Origin: Phoronis australis
Lineage: Eukaryota > Phoronida > Phoronidae
Direction of reading: 5' to 3'
Length of the DNA: 45,943 nt
Assembly: GCA_002633005.1 (NCBI GenBank)
Contig: NMRA01001124.1
Span: 1-45,943, forward strand
A model generated the notes under the pieces. The model was not told where the DNA came from and searched no databases. It saw only the letters and a program-made list of their open reading frames with translations. The translations under genes and the position numbers were made by a program. Of this stretch, positions 11,049-23,000 are shown one piece after another (position 1 is the stretch's first letter; each line of letters begins with the position of its first letter).

Positions 11049-14000
11049 GTGAGTGGAAATTATCAATTTTGTTGCGAATTGCACTCTATTTATTTTGTTC
11101 TCACGTGCTCTTTCAAGGACACCATTTGTCTCGGTGGCAATTGAATTCATTTCCACTCAGGTCCTCCATTGATCTCGTTCGTCAATTGTTAAGAATGAAC
11201 TACGGTTAATATTATATGAATGATTCAATAATAACTGGTAAATTGTGCGACACAATCATTGTAGCAATATGCATAGGCCCCCATTTGTGTTCCTGCAAAA
11301 CTTATTATACGCAGTACTCTATCTCACATTGATGAACTGCTCTAGTTATGACACATGTTTCTGCAAATACTTTAAACTGGCGTGTTTTTTTAGGGAAATA
11401 GAAAATGGTACGCGTTACACTTCAAGCAAAATCTACGAATGTTGCCATGGCTACGCACGGAAACAGGGACAAAAGTGCCACAAAGGTCAGCGTTGCGTTC
11501 ACCAAATGGAAAAAACATTAATCTGGTACCATTTACAACACGTGAAAAGGAGCTGTCAACAGAACTCCAATCAGTTCAATGACAGCCAGGCAGTGCCGGC
11601 ATGCATTGGAAAAGTCTAGTTTGATTTGCGTTGGCGAAATTTTGACTAAATGTCCGAATTTCACCCCTTCCATCAATGTTCTATCTTTCACTCCATCCAA
11701 GAATACCCTCTCGACCTCTTTTCATCCCCAGTCTTCTCCGTTTCCTCCTCTCCGGGTTTTCTTCCTTAACATTTCTAAAATGCAGAAAAATGTTGATGAA
11801 TTTCAAAAACAACTGTCTCCGTTACTTCACGTATAGCGCCAAATGGTTATTAAACAAATACCTTCACGCGTTCCTAACATGTTTTTATTCAACGTGTATA
11901 AAAGCGTATTCAGCGCGTAGCAAATATATTCACCTGCACTTGTAACATAGTGCGTATTTTATTCCAATACAAGCACTGAATCACGTGCAATCAAAGACGA
12001 CATAGAGATCAGGAAGGCTCTCAAATTCTTACTGGCAGTAAGTGGTTGCAAACGATCTATTAGGGTTAGTAGATGCCTTGAGTGTCATAGGGTTAAGGCG
12101 TCAAGTTAACAATCGAACAGCTCTGCATTGTGCCTGTGAGTGCTGTTTCTGAAGTCGTTCAATCAATAACATCTTTTGGAAAAGTCAGAATCAGTTGAAT
12201 AGTGTATTTGAAACTCAATTGTTCCTCACAGAGACAATAGCATCTTCCTTAACAGGCTCGCTTTATGAAAATCGGCAGCAATCTAGAACTGAAATTCAAT
12301 GTGGGTACTGAAATAATGTACGCGTACCGTAATAAAGTACGCGTACCGATTATACTCATTGGAAAGCGTGCCGTAACTTTTTTGTTCTTCGTCGAATGAT
12401 CATTTCCGCCAGTACATTTTGTAGCGTTGAAGGTACTTTTTTAACAATCCGTTGTTGCTGGCTAGCAAGTCGTACACCAGGCGGCGTTTGTGTGCTAATT
12501 ATTCCTTTGATTGACAGTGCATGGAATGGTGGACCTATTGGAAACAATGGCTGAGATAGACTCCTTGGAGACGTCTAAAGCAATGAAAGTTACAGGTTTA
12601 AGTGACCAATTTACGAACAGAAACTTCTCGATTCTAGCGCCTACCGATGAAGCGATGAAAGAGTTTCTTGAAAAGGAAAAGGTGTGTTTTATGATCAGTG
12701 AGCTACATACATGTACATGTATTAGCACGTTTGATTATTATAAACACGGAGTATTAAATATCAGCGGATGTTTCGTACTACTGAATTCACGTTTTGCGAA
12801 CACTGTTTTATAAGGAGTTAAAAGTCTTCACCCTGCAATTGTTACGTTTTCCCATAGATGGATGGACGCATGACGTCACTGACTGGTGCTAACAGCTTTC
12901 TGTGTGACAATAGACTTACATGTACGAACATTTGTTGCTTATTATCACTTTTGAATTCGACCGTATGTCCGAAAGTATACTCAAACAAAACGTCAAACGC
13001 AATGTCTGTTCTATGCTCTAGGTAGTACTGCAAAGTTTGACTCGTGATAAACTCCCGATCAAGTGCACCTGAACTACTTTGGCAGTTAGAAAAAACGCAA
13101 CACAAGGCGGTCAAACACCAGTAGTCGTATTTTTTTAATATTAGTATTAGTTGTCTTACAATATTCTAGAGATTTTCACCAAGTCAAGCACATTCTAGAA
13201 TTTTCCATAATCTGGCCAAACGTTCGTAAACATTTACTTGGCTCTAGATTGTTTCAGACTCTTGTTCTATAGGAAGTCCACTAAGGTAAAAAACTACTAG
13301 AATGATGTATTCTATTAAAAAAAAACATAATCCCTGGCCCGACCTTTTTGGTAATGCCAATCAACTACCGTATGCTAGTAAACTACCATATCAGCCAAAT
13401 AAAATTCATAAAACTAAAACCAGATTCAGTCTGCTACTAATGATATGCATTATACTGTATCTACGCGGAGAAACTACTGATCGTTCTGCACTGAAACGTA
13501 GCATTTACCAGCGCCTGAGTTCGGCGTGCTTTGTTCAGTTATTTTGAGTACTTCCATTTTCTTTTTCTCAGAGATCCGTATTACCTAACGAGAAGGTTGT
13601 GATTATTGACGGGGCAATTTCTGACGAGGCGGCTGTGAACACTAATCACGTGTTGAAAGCACACGTGATTCCAGGTATGACTGTAAAACGTCGGGGCTGG
13701 GTTCCGAAGATAGCATAATATGGTCACCTTTTAGGGAATATTATTCGTTTATTAATTACTGGTGGTTATGTTTAAAGAGGCCTGCAATTAAAGCGAAGTT
13801 ACTTTGACATCTACAGAAATTCAAAATCTCCGGCAGACAAGTTGCCAGAGATCACGCAAACTGTGTTTTAGATCGCTACCTCACTAGTGTACCCGGCCAT
13901 AGCAAAATGGTCGCCACTGAAATGATTAGAATTCTGGGTAATGGGAGAACAATATACATGTACGCAAACAACATTTCCGTTCCACAAATTATGATATCTA

Positions 14001-17000
14001 ACAGATCTAATGATTCGCAATTTCTGGGTTTGTCATTATTTTCCTTGTATGTTTTGTGTATTCTTCAATAAATACACGTCGCTTTTAAAAATATCTAACT
14101 GGTGTTTCACCAGAGTTTTGCATGACGGTACTTTCTTAATATCGTTGAGGTCCCCGTTGTTGCCGAGCATGGCTCTGATACGCCGTGAAATGTAACAATT
14201 TCGTAAAATGTAACAACTGTTATATTTTACGTCATTGTTACATTTTACGTTGTTAGGCCTCTCCTAAAGTGTAACAAGTTGTTACATTTTTATGCGCCCA
14301 CATATTTATATGTGATCGCATATTGCCGTCATCTCTGTATGTCCGGGCCTCCGGACGTCTGGGCGTCCGGCGTCCGCAGTTGTATCTCCTTAACCCCTCA
14401 CAAGATCTTGATGAGATTTAGCAGATGTGTTCCTATGAAGCTGACAACGGACGACGACGAATTTTATGATGTTCCGTTGGGGGGAAAGTGTCGCCGGAAA
14501 AATACGAGCGTAATTATGTACATTACGCCGTTATTTACGCTGTTGATAACGCCGTAAAATTACGAGCGTAATTTAATTCTTTACGGCGTAAAATTACGCT
14601 CGTAATTTAGTTCAAACTCTTAGCCAATGACGTTGGGTTTTACAATCCACAGTCGCGCGTGCTCATGGAAATACTTATTTACTGACGGGTTACATGTACA
14701 TGTCTACGATACGAGCGCTGAATCATGGCGAATCAAATCGCTGCTGCAATGTCAGCGATTGTGCAAGAACGAGCTCCCCAGCAACAGCCGTATATGTTAG
14801 GTCAACACTGATTGGTTTAAAATTGGAACGTTCTTAAGGTATTTTACGAGCGCAATTTACGGCGACATTTCCCCCATTTAATTTACGAGCGTAATTTCAC
14901 TGCAGCACTTTTTCAATTTAATTTACGCTTATAATTACGAGCGTAATTTTACGGGGAAACTTTTCCGCATTTAATTTACGAGCGTAATTGTACGGCGACA
15001 CTCCTGCAATTTAATTTACGCTCGTAATTACGAGCGTAATTTTATGGCGACACTTTCCCCTCATCGGCCCATCATAGAATTTCAGTCCTCTCCGACTACT
15101 GGTGTGCCCCCTAGTGGCAGTTTAAAATTTATTTTTTACGCTTACCTCTGTATCTTCGAATGGCCTCAAAGGATTTTCAAAAAATTTGGAAGTTAGGCAT
15201 TTATTAGTGAGATGATGCCATCCTCCCGTTTTCGGACAGATTCAAGGTACTTTGCGCCACCTAGTGCCAATTTTTACTGTTTTCGAGTCTGTTTATTGAC
15301 GTCTGCCGTTCTATCAACCAAATCGCTCTAGGAATGATTTTGAAAATTAGCATATGTTCTTACTGGGAAGAAGGTGACTGAGGATGATTTTCCGAGAACA
15401 TCGACAACTATGGCGCCTCCTAGTGGCATTTTGCTTGTTTTTGCGCCCATGGCTGTATCTCCTAAACCTTTCACAGGATCTTAATGAGATTTGGCAAATG
15501 TATTCCCACGAAGGTGACAACAGATGGCAACGACTACTGGTGTGCCCCCTAGTGGCAATTTCAATTTTTTACGTTTACCTCTGTAGATTTGGAGGTCCTC
15601 AACGGATTTTCATAAAATTTGGCATTTAGACATCTATTACTAAGATGATGCCATCCTCCCATTTTCGGACGGATTCGGGGTACTTTACGCCACCTAGTGG
15701 CCATTTTTACTGTTTTCGAGTCTGTTTTTGGCGTCCGCCGTTCTATCAACCAAACCGCTCTAGGTATGATTTTGAAAGTTCGCATATATGTTCTCACTGT
15801 GAAGAAGGAGGCTGACGATGATTTTCTGATGACTTGGAATACTATGGCGCCTCCTAGTGGCAGTTTTGTTTGCTTTTGCGCCCATGGATGTATCTCTTAA
15901 ATGCTCTACAGGATCTTTATTGAATTTTGCTGGTGTATTTATATGAAGTTGACTACAGAGGATGACGACCTTCGGACGAATCGGGCTACCGGTGTGTCCT
16001 CTAGTGGCAATTTATTGTTTTACATTTACCTCTGTATCTTAAAGGATCGTCAATGGATTTTCATAAAATTTGTCAGTTAGGCATCTATTAGTGAGGTGAC
16101 GCTATCATCCGGTTTTCGGTAAAATTCGAGGCATTTTGCGCCACCTTGTGGCCATTTTTACTGTTTTCGAGTTTTGTCTTAGTGACAATTTCATTTTTTT
16201 CATATTCCTCTGTTTTCTCAGAAGTTCCTTGACAGATTTTTATGAAATTTGGTAAATAGCCTAGATGACACATACAAGTTCTCGGATGGATTCCACATAT
16301 TTTGTGCCATCTGGTTGCAAATTTTTATGTTCCAAATAAACACCCCTAGAAACACAACGTTAGCGGTGCATTCGTGGGCGCATTTCAACGCTCCGCGTTG
16401 CTCTTGTATGAAATTGTTACAATTTACGTCGAATGCACATGCGGGAAATGCACCATTGTTACATTTTACCACAACAACGTCATATTTACACGAGTTTGCA
16501 TGATATTTGTCACACGGAAGAAAACCGTTTACGCACTTAACGCCTTCTTTCTGGGATTGTGTGAATGAAATTCTATCAAATATGCCAGGTCGAACTTATA
16601 GATGTGTCCCTATGTGTTTTACACGGTTCTTTAACATGAGTGGTTTTATGGTATAGTCAAAAATGCACACCATACAGTTTCAACTCCACACGAACGGAGT
16701 TTTCAGGATCAATTAACAAGTTTTTTATTGTTGAAGCGTTCTTGCAATCTTTTGTTGATGCTCACGCGTCATAAATCAGTTGTGTATCTGGCCTTATACT
16801 AAACACACTTCCCTTGGTAAGCACAACAATGACATCGTATTTGCTTAATTCTTATCGTATTTCTTCGGGAACAAACGACAATAACAAACGTTTTCATGGA
16901 GAATTCAATTTCGGAAGCCGATTTCATAGAAACAACACCACTTTTAGTCCACGATAATTTGGTTTATTTCGGCCAGTGTTTTATTGCCTTGAAGTCATCG

Positions 17001-20000
17001 CTAATGTAGTAATTGACCGGCTCCACACAAAAAGGAGCAAAACCAATTTTTGTGATTCCGACAGGTTCTGTCTACTAGCTTAGTTACGAATGACAATTTC
17101 TTAAAGAGAGTGTGGTGGAAGGAAGTAAAAGCACGCATTTATTTGCCGAGAGGTTGACAGATTTTGAAGAAACAGCAAAATATCGCCTTTGAGAAGGGCG
17201 AACCAATATTTTAAAAAATGGCTGCATAGCAACGTGTTTTATACAGCTTAAAAGCTAAAAGAACTATCATTGTCCCTGTGGTGTCAAATCTGTCTGATTT
17301 GGTGGTGGTCACAACAGGTCAAACCGTGACGTGCATACGTAAAATGGGGTGCCTAGCTGGGTAAATAGAAAAAAATGCACTCTGAAAGGATGATTATTTT
17401 GCTCAAACCTGGACAGATCTATGTCGGTAGTTTAAATGGGCAATAGTCCAAAAAGCTGACTGTCGGCCTTTCGGACTATGAAAACATGCACCTTCTCTTT
17501 ATTATTTTTTAAGATAAAATATGAATTAAATTTGCTATTTGGCCAATTTTCATTGGTTCGAAGTCCATATAAATAAAGACAAAGATTTGACATTCTATTG
17601 TTAATGGACGTGAAGTCACGTGTCTCATGAGGCGCCATTTTTTGTGTTGCAGCTCGCACATAAACGAATTTGGGATATTTACTCTATTGATACATTGCGT
17701 AAAATGCTCATATTAAACATCACTGACTTCGACGTTGGCGGTTTTTGTTCCATACAATCCACTTTCAATGAAACCTAGTTCAAGTCACTCTGTTAAATCT
17801 CTGTGTTTTCTTAAGAATATTGGGGCCTGTTCCACATAAACTTGTTGCGCGTTGTGTATGTCCATTACCAGCTTTTCTAACGACCCTGTGACCGCAGCCG
17901 ACTAATCGTTAGTTCTCGAAAAATGTCCGCCTCCAGAGTTGAACTTAACGCAAATTTGAACTTACACATCATCGTGGAACAATCTCAAGTTTTTTGACAA
18001 GAAACGTTTTCAACAAGAGACAAAAATGATTACACGGTGGGTATCCTCACGTTTAGATGAAAGTCGCGAGTAAAATAGTGCGGTCTGAATTCAGCTCTTC
18101 TTGGCAAACTACAGATGGATATAGTTATACATGTATATACAAACACTACATTGCTTGCCGATAGGTCAGAAATAATCAATTTTTGAAGTTGGTGCACGAC
18201 TAAACAAGACTTTAAATCTCAACTTCCTCGTGTACAAAAAGTAGGCCTACTCTGCATCCACAGCTGTCAAGACGTTCCCCACAATATCGTTAAAGCAGAA
18301 CATGGGTATCCCTTTAAAATCCTTTGGAACAGCACTCGCTGTCCTCTATGGAAATCCCGACGAAAACATTGAACCATAAATGAGATGATTTTAAAATCTT
18401 TGAGGACCATGATGTATTAGCACTTTGCTAAACATGTATTGTGTCCTAGTTAAAGAAATTTAAAATTATTCATAATAATAATAATAACGATAACAAAAAT
18501 ATTATGATAACGAGTAACAGTAGTGATATGAGTAATAGTTGTAACAGCAATAGTAATAATAGTAGTAATGGTAATGTAATACTAATAAAATGATAATAGG
18601 TAGCCAAATTCATGTCGTGTCATCCCGGTGGGCATTCAATAGAACAGTTTTACGAAAACTGCCGCCCAAAAGGGTGTTTTTTCACAGAAAAATACTCTAA
18701 AAGATGGTGCCATTTTCGACAAAATTACATCTAAAAGGTGCCGTTCCTGAATTTCTGGAACAAAAGAGTGCTAATATGTGAACTTTTACACAAATTAGTT
18801 TCTAAATGGGTCACTTTTTGTTCGAACCCACTCTCTAAACGGGTACGTATTCAATTTTGGACGGCACCCCTCGTACAAAAATACTCCAGTACCCCCTGGT
18901 CGTGTCAGATACCACTTGTTCATTTCCCTTGCAATATGACTTGGGTTTCGTAAAATTTAACAATGGTACATTTCTCGCATATGCGTTCGACGTGACTGTA
19001 AAAATTTCGTAAAATGTAATAACTTGTTACAATTTAGGACAGGTTTAGCAACAGTGTAAAAATGTAACAGTTGTTACATTTTACGACATTGTTACATTTT
19101 ACGGCGTATCATGGCTCCTTTCTTGTCAAACGCAAATTAAGCGACTGTCACTGAACGTGATTGGGTAGCGCAGTGATGCGCAATATTTCCTCCGTACAGT
19201 GTACTTATTGGGTCACTATTAATTATATTGCACATGTGATTTGCATATTAAAGAATTGAAGAGAGCACGTCGTCTCTATGTTTCCTTTCCTTCTTCATCC
19301 CAGGCATTTTTCACTCGTACGATCTCTCTTACTTGGGCGAGGTTGAAACTGTGGCAGACAACGTTAAAATTCGCTTCAGCACCACGCCTAAGGTAGGATA
19401 CGTTGCGTATTGCAAAGTGAAAAGAAATTTGAGAGTACGAGCATGCATACATTAATCAAGTTCACGAAATGGGTGTTGAAGATTTGAGCAGTTCCTTGTA
19501 TAAGTGACTTTTGCGTATTTCTAAAAATAATTTTGAGGAGATTTTAGGTCACGGCGAATCAGACACCATTTAACTTGATGCTAATTTGCTCAGGGACTTC
19601 TCTCGTTACAGCACCATTTGCCTTTTTATTTCCTGTTCCACTCTCAAGAAGGCCGCTTGTAAACTGAGTGTAGGAAAGTACGTGAATTGATACTGGTTGA
19701 TTTTGACCCCCGTCACGACAATCAGTTGGTATCAAGCGTACACAAGACACATCATAATTGTATATTTCCCGATAACTTGAGATTTTGTTGTCGAGTTGTC
19801 GCGAATGAACGAACGTGATACGACTTTGCAGGCGAGATTGTCAACGAGGAAAAATCATAAGGTCTGCTCAGATCTTTGCAACCACAGATAGTTCTGATGT
19901 CAATGAGTTGACGTTGAAGTAATTAACATACTTTGTTTTGTCTCGAATGCATTCATTTTCTGTACGTTGTGTGTTCAATGGAATTCCAGTTTTTGCTTGC

Positions 20001-23000
20001 GAACTGCGTAAAAGTCGTTCGAAAAGATAAACAGGCCACCAACGGCATTGTGCATCAAGTCAACAGAGTGTTGAGACCTGTGGAAAGTACCATACAACAA
20101 TACATCTTCAGAAATCCCGAGTTCAGTCAATTGAAAACAGGTATAGCTGCATATGGAAGACTTATTAAGTTATTAATCTTCTCACGCGCCATCTGTTGGT
20201 CGCATTCTTGACCTAGAGTACAAGTCTGAAAAGATGTCGAGCCCCGTTTGGACATTTTTTCCATACTTAACTCTGGTTCACAACATATATGGCGTTGGAG
20301 AAGACTAATAATTCTTACATATATCAGGGCGTTGGTGAATAACCACATAATTATGTACATGTATATATGTAGGTCGCATTGAACTCCACTGACCTGAGCA
20401 TTTCAGTTCATTCTCATTTGTTGTGATAAATAGGGAAATTGCCAAGGTACTGTACAACTGTATAGAACACATAACTGATAATTTGTTGGCATGGAAAATG
20501 AGGCAAATGATCCCGAAGACAAAACAGAACTGTGTCAAGTTGTTAAACGTCGCCACCGCGCGGAGCGTCATTGTTCAGTAGCGGCCCCTGGTATTACGCG
20601 TGCTTTCAGTACTTCGGGCAATTGTCTGCACACTGACCGGAAGCTGAGTTGTGAGCTGCAAGAGAGTGGCGCGGGAATTCCATACAAAAAAAAAAATTGG
20701 AATTGCGAACCTGTTTTCCATGATCTATGGTTTGACTGGCTTTTAAAACAGCCTTTTGTAGTTAAAATTCAAACATCGATTAAGAATAAAACGGCACTTT
20801 CATCAGTTTCATGCACTTCCACCTGGATAGCTGGTAGAGCTATATCGTGACCATCCCTGTAATATAGGCTATGGGACCAAGTAACACAGAACTGGTCAAT
20901 TAATTGATGCATTTTTCCCATACATTGTCGTCAAATGGAATGTTTCCCAGTTCATGGATGAAGATTAACTGTTACATGTATGTTAACTTGATTTCTTACC
21001 CAGTTGCTGGTAGAATCGGATTTGAGAAGTTGCTGGAGGATATGAAAGATTTCACAATGTTCCTTCCGAGTAACGCTGCTTTCGAAAAATTGGACCGGGA
21101 AATTCTAGAATCCACAGAAAGTCTGACAGGTATAACAATCATGTTTTATTGTTTTAACGCGTTAAATGTAAATAGAGGAGCATAGTTGCAAACCGTATAC
21201 TTAAAAGTATTTCATAACTTTATATTGCCGTGATGGACCGTCTGGAGCCGGTTGGCAGTCAGGCAAATCTGGACGTTTAGAAAACCAGACGTCCTTCCGT
21301 TCGATTACTCTGTATTGTACTTTAATCTGACCATGTTAAGAGTTGCCTGAAAAAATTCGTTTTCACCCTTTGTGTGGACGAAGCTCTCTCCACATCTGAA
21401 TTCCTTGTAAACAATTGGGTACACACATTTTTCCTCACAAAAATTGCCCTAGTTTTGAGGGAGATAGCTGTCATTTAGATCAGCTGATTTGATTGTCTAT
21501 CCAAAAGATCCACTAACTGATCAGGCCTAATTTCTATGTTTTATTACTCACAACTGGAAAGGCCTATTCAGATCAGTGATAACAGCGTGTCCAAGTGTCC
21601 AGTGTATACTCCCTCAAGTCCCCAAGTTCGCTTCAGTCAAGATATGTTAATAATAGACGTTTCACTGGGCCTGTGTTGTTCAAGCACAATTGTTTCAGTC
21701 ATTGAGTACATGTATCGGTCAATTTTTTGACAGAATATTGTACATTCAGTTGTCTACTCTATAAAAACATGATTTGTGTGGTAGATCTGGATACATAAAA
21801 CGTTTTCGGACAACACAAAGAGCCATTACTGTCCGAATCAGTGAAACTCAAACTTTCGCAATTGGCAGTAAGTTACCAAAATGTGACACATTCTTAAGTT
21901 TTCGTTGATTTATTGATTGGTTTAACTAGCCTCGACTTACCTTTTATAATGATATACTTTTTAGTTGATTGTCCTTTCCTTGCAGACCTACGGAAATTCC
22001 TATTACCACAATGTATTGTTAGAAAAAGAAAATTATGAGTATTTGATGATAGAGCGAGATTATACTGTTTGAATATTTATGTGTTGAGCTGTGGGCCAAT
22101 GGCCCTATGAGTTTTGAAATAAACGTTTTGTTTGTGTTTCTTTTTTTTGTTAAGATAGATGTATACACGTAATTCAATGAAATACGATCCAACATTTTTA
22201 GCGATTTGCATCATTAAGCAATGTAGGTCGATTGATTTGCCATAACTCTAACTCAAACAGTTGTTACCTTGTCTTCCTTCTGAATGCAAAACTTAATGAC
22301 CAAGGCACCAATATAAACTGTAGGCAGTCTCTTATACTCGTGTTATGGTCGTTATTTAGTTTTAAATAATGAAATGGTATATCTTTTCCAGCACTATTGA
22401 AGAATCACATCGTGTCTGGCTCGCTGTGTTCGGCATGCATCGGGAACAATATTGCCAGGTCTTTGGCCGGTGAAAAACTGAAGTTCCGACGGTCTCGTGA
22501 CGACAAATTGTTCGTGAATGGCGCTCAGATTACACTGTCTGACGTCGTTGCAACGAACGGAGTTATCCACCTGATTGACGACATTCTCGTACCTGACCAA
22601 GGTGTGTAACAAAAAATATCAAAAATCCTGTCAAAAAGTCCTGGCATTGTCACCCAGAAAACATTGGTGCAGGAATCTCGCGAATGATGCTGTGGTAATC
22701 ACTTCTCCTATTAAAGCGAGTTTCATATACCATAGTGATCTAACATTCGTACAATTTTCGCATTGTCAAGTTTTAACTCGTATGTTTAGCACAAAATTAC
22801 GGATATGATATCCGTCTTTTCAGCGAAGGATATTTTGAACGTCATGCAATCCATGGGTTATTCCACTGCTGTCGAACTCATCAATGAAGCAATGATGACA
22901 GACTTGATCAAGCAACTACGAAATTTCACGATGTTCCTTCCAACCAACAGAGCTTTTAGAGTAAGTTTCCATCGCACTTAAATGTCATCTATTTTAAAAT

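Larger units (their letters stand above)
14176..19111. mobile_element. 4.9-kb TIR element with 6-bp target duplication
   Basis: The left end starts TGATACGCCGTGAAATGTAA and the right end, reverse-complemented, starts TGATACGCCGTAAAATGTAA. Similarity continues for about 110 bases with one indel. The element is flanked by perfect TGGCTC repeats at 14170-14175 and 19112-19117. Inside are a tandem array (about 14370-16210), a nested MITE (14465-15076), and a right part from about 16410 that is shared with 41030-43581. No transposase frame is recognisable, so it is probably non-autonomous. It lies wholly in the intron between the exons at 13572 and 19304. Confidence 0.8.

Noticed and set aside
11245-11619. 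124-residue plus frame as a separate gene
   Set aside because: It is the EMI exon at 11394-11485 read through into both flanking introns; the splice sites and phase define the real exon.
12318-12350. Doubled ACGCGTACCG motif as a regulatory site
   Set aside because: It is a short direct duplication in an intron without other support.
12511-12813. 100-residue frame starting MTVHGMVDLLE
   Set aside because: The first residues lie upstream of a clear acceptor and the last part is beyond a GT donor; only 12518-12681 is exon.
21770-21870. Possible exon ending GGCA/GTAAGT near 21869
   Set aside because: It has stops in the needed frame, and the exons at 21129 and 22392 join directly in phase to give the expected FAS1 sequence.
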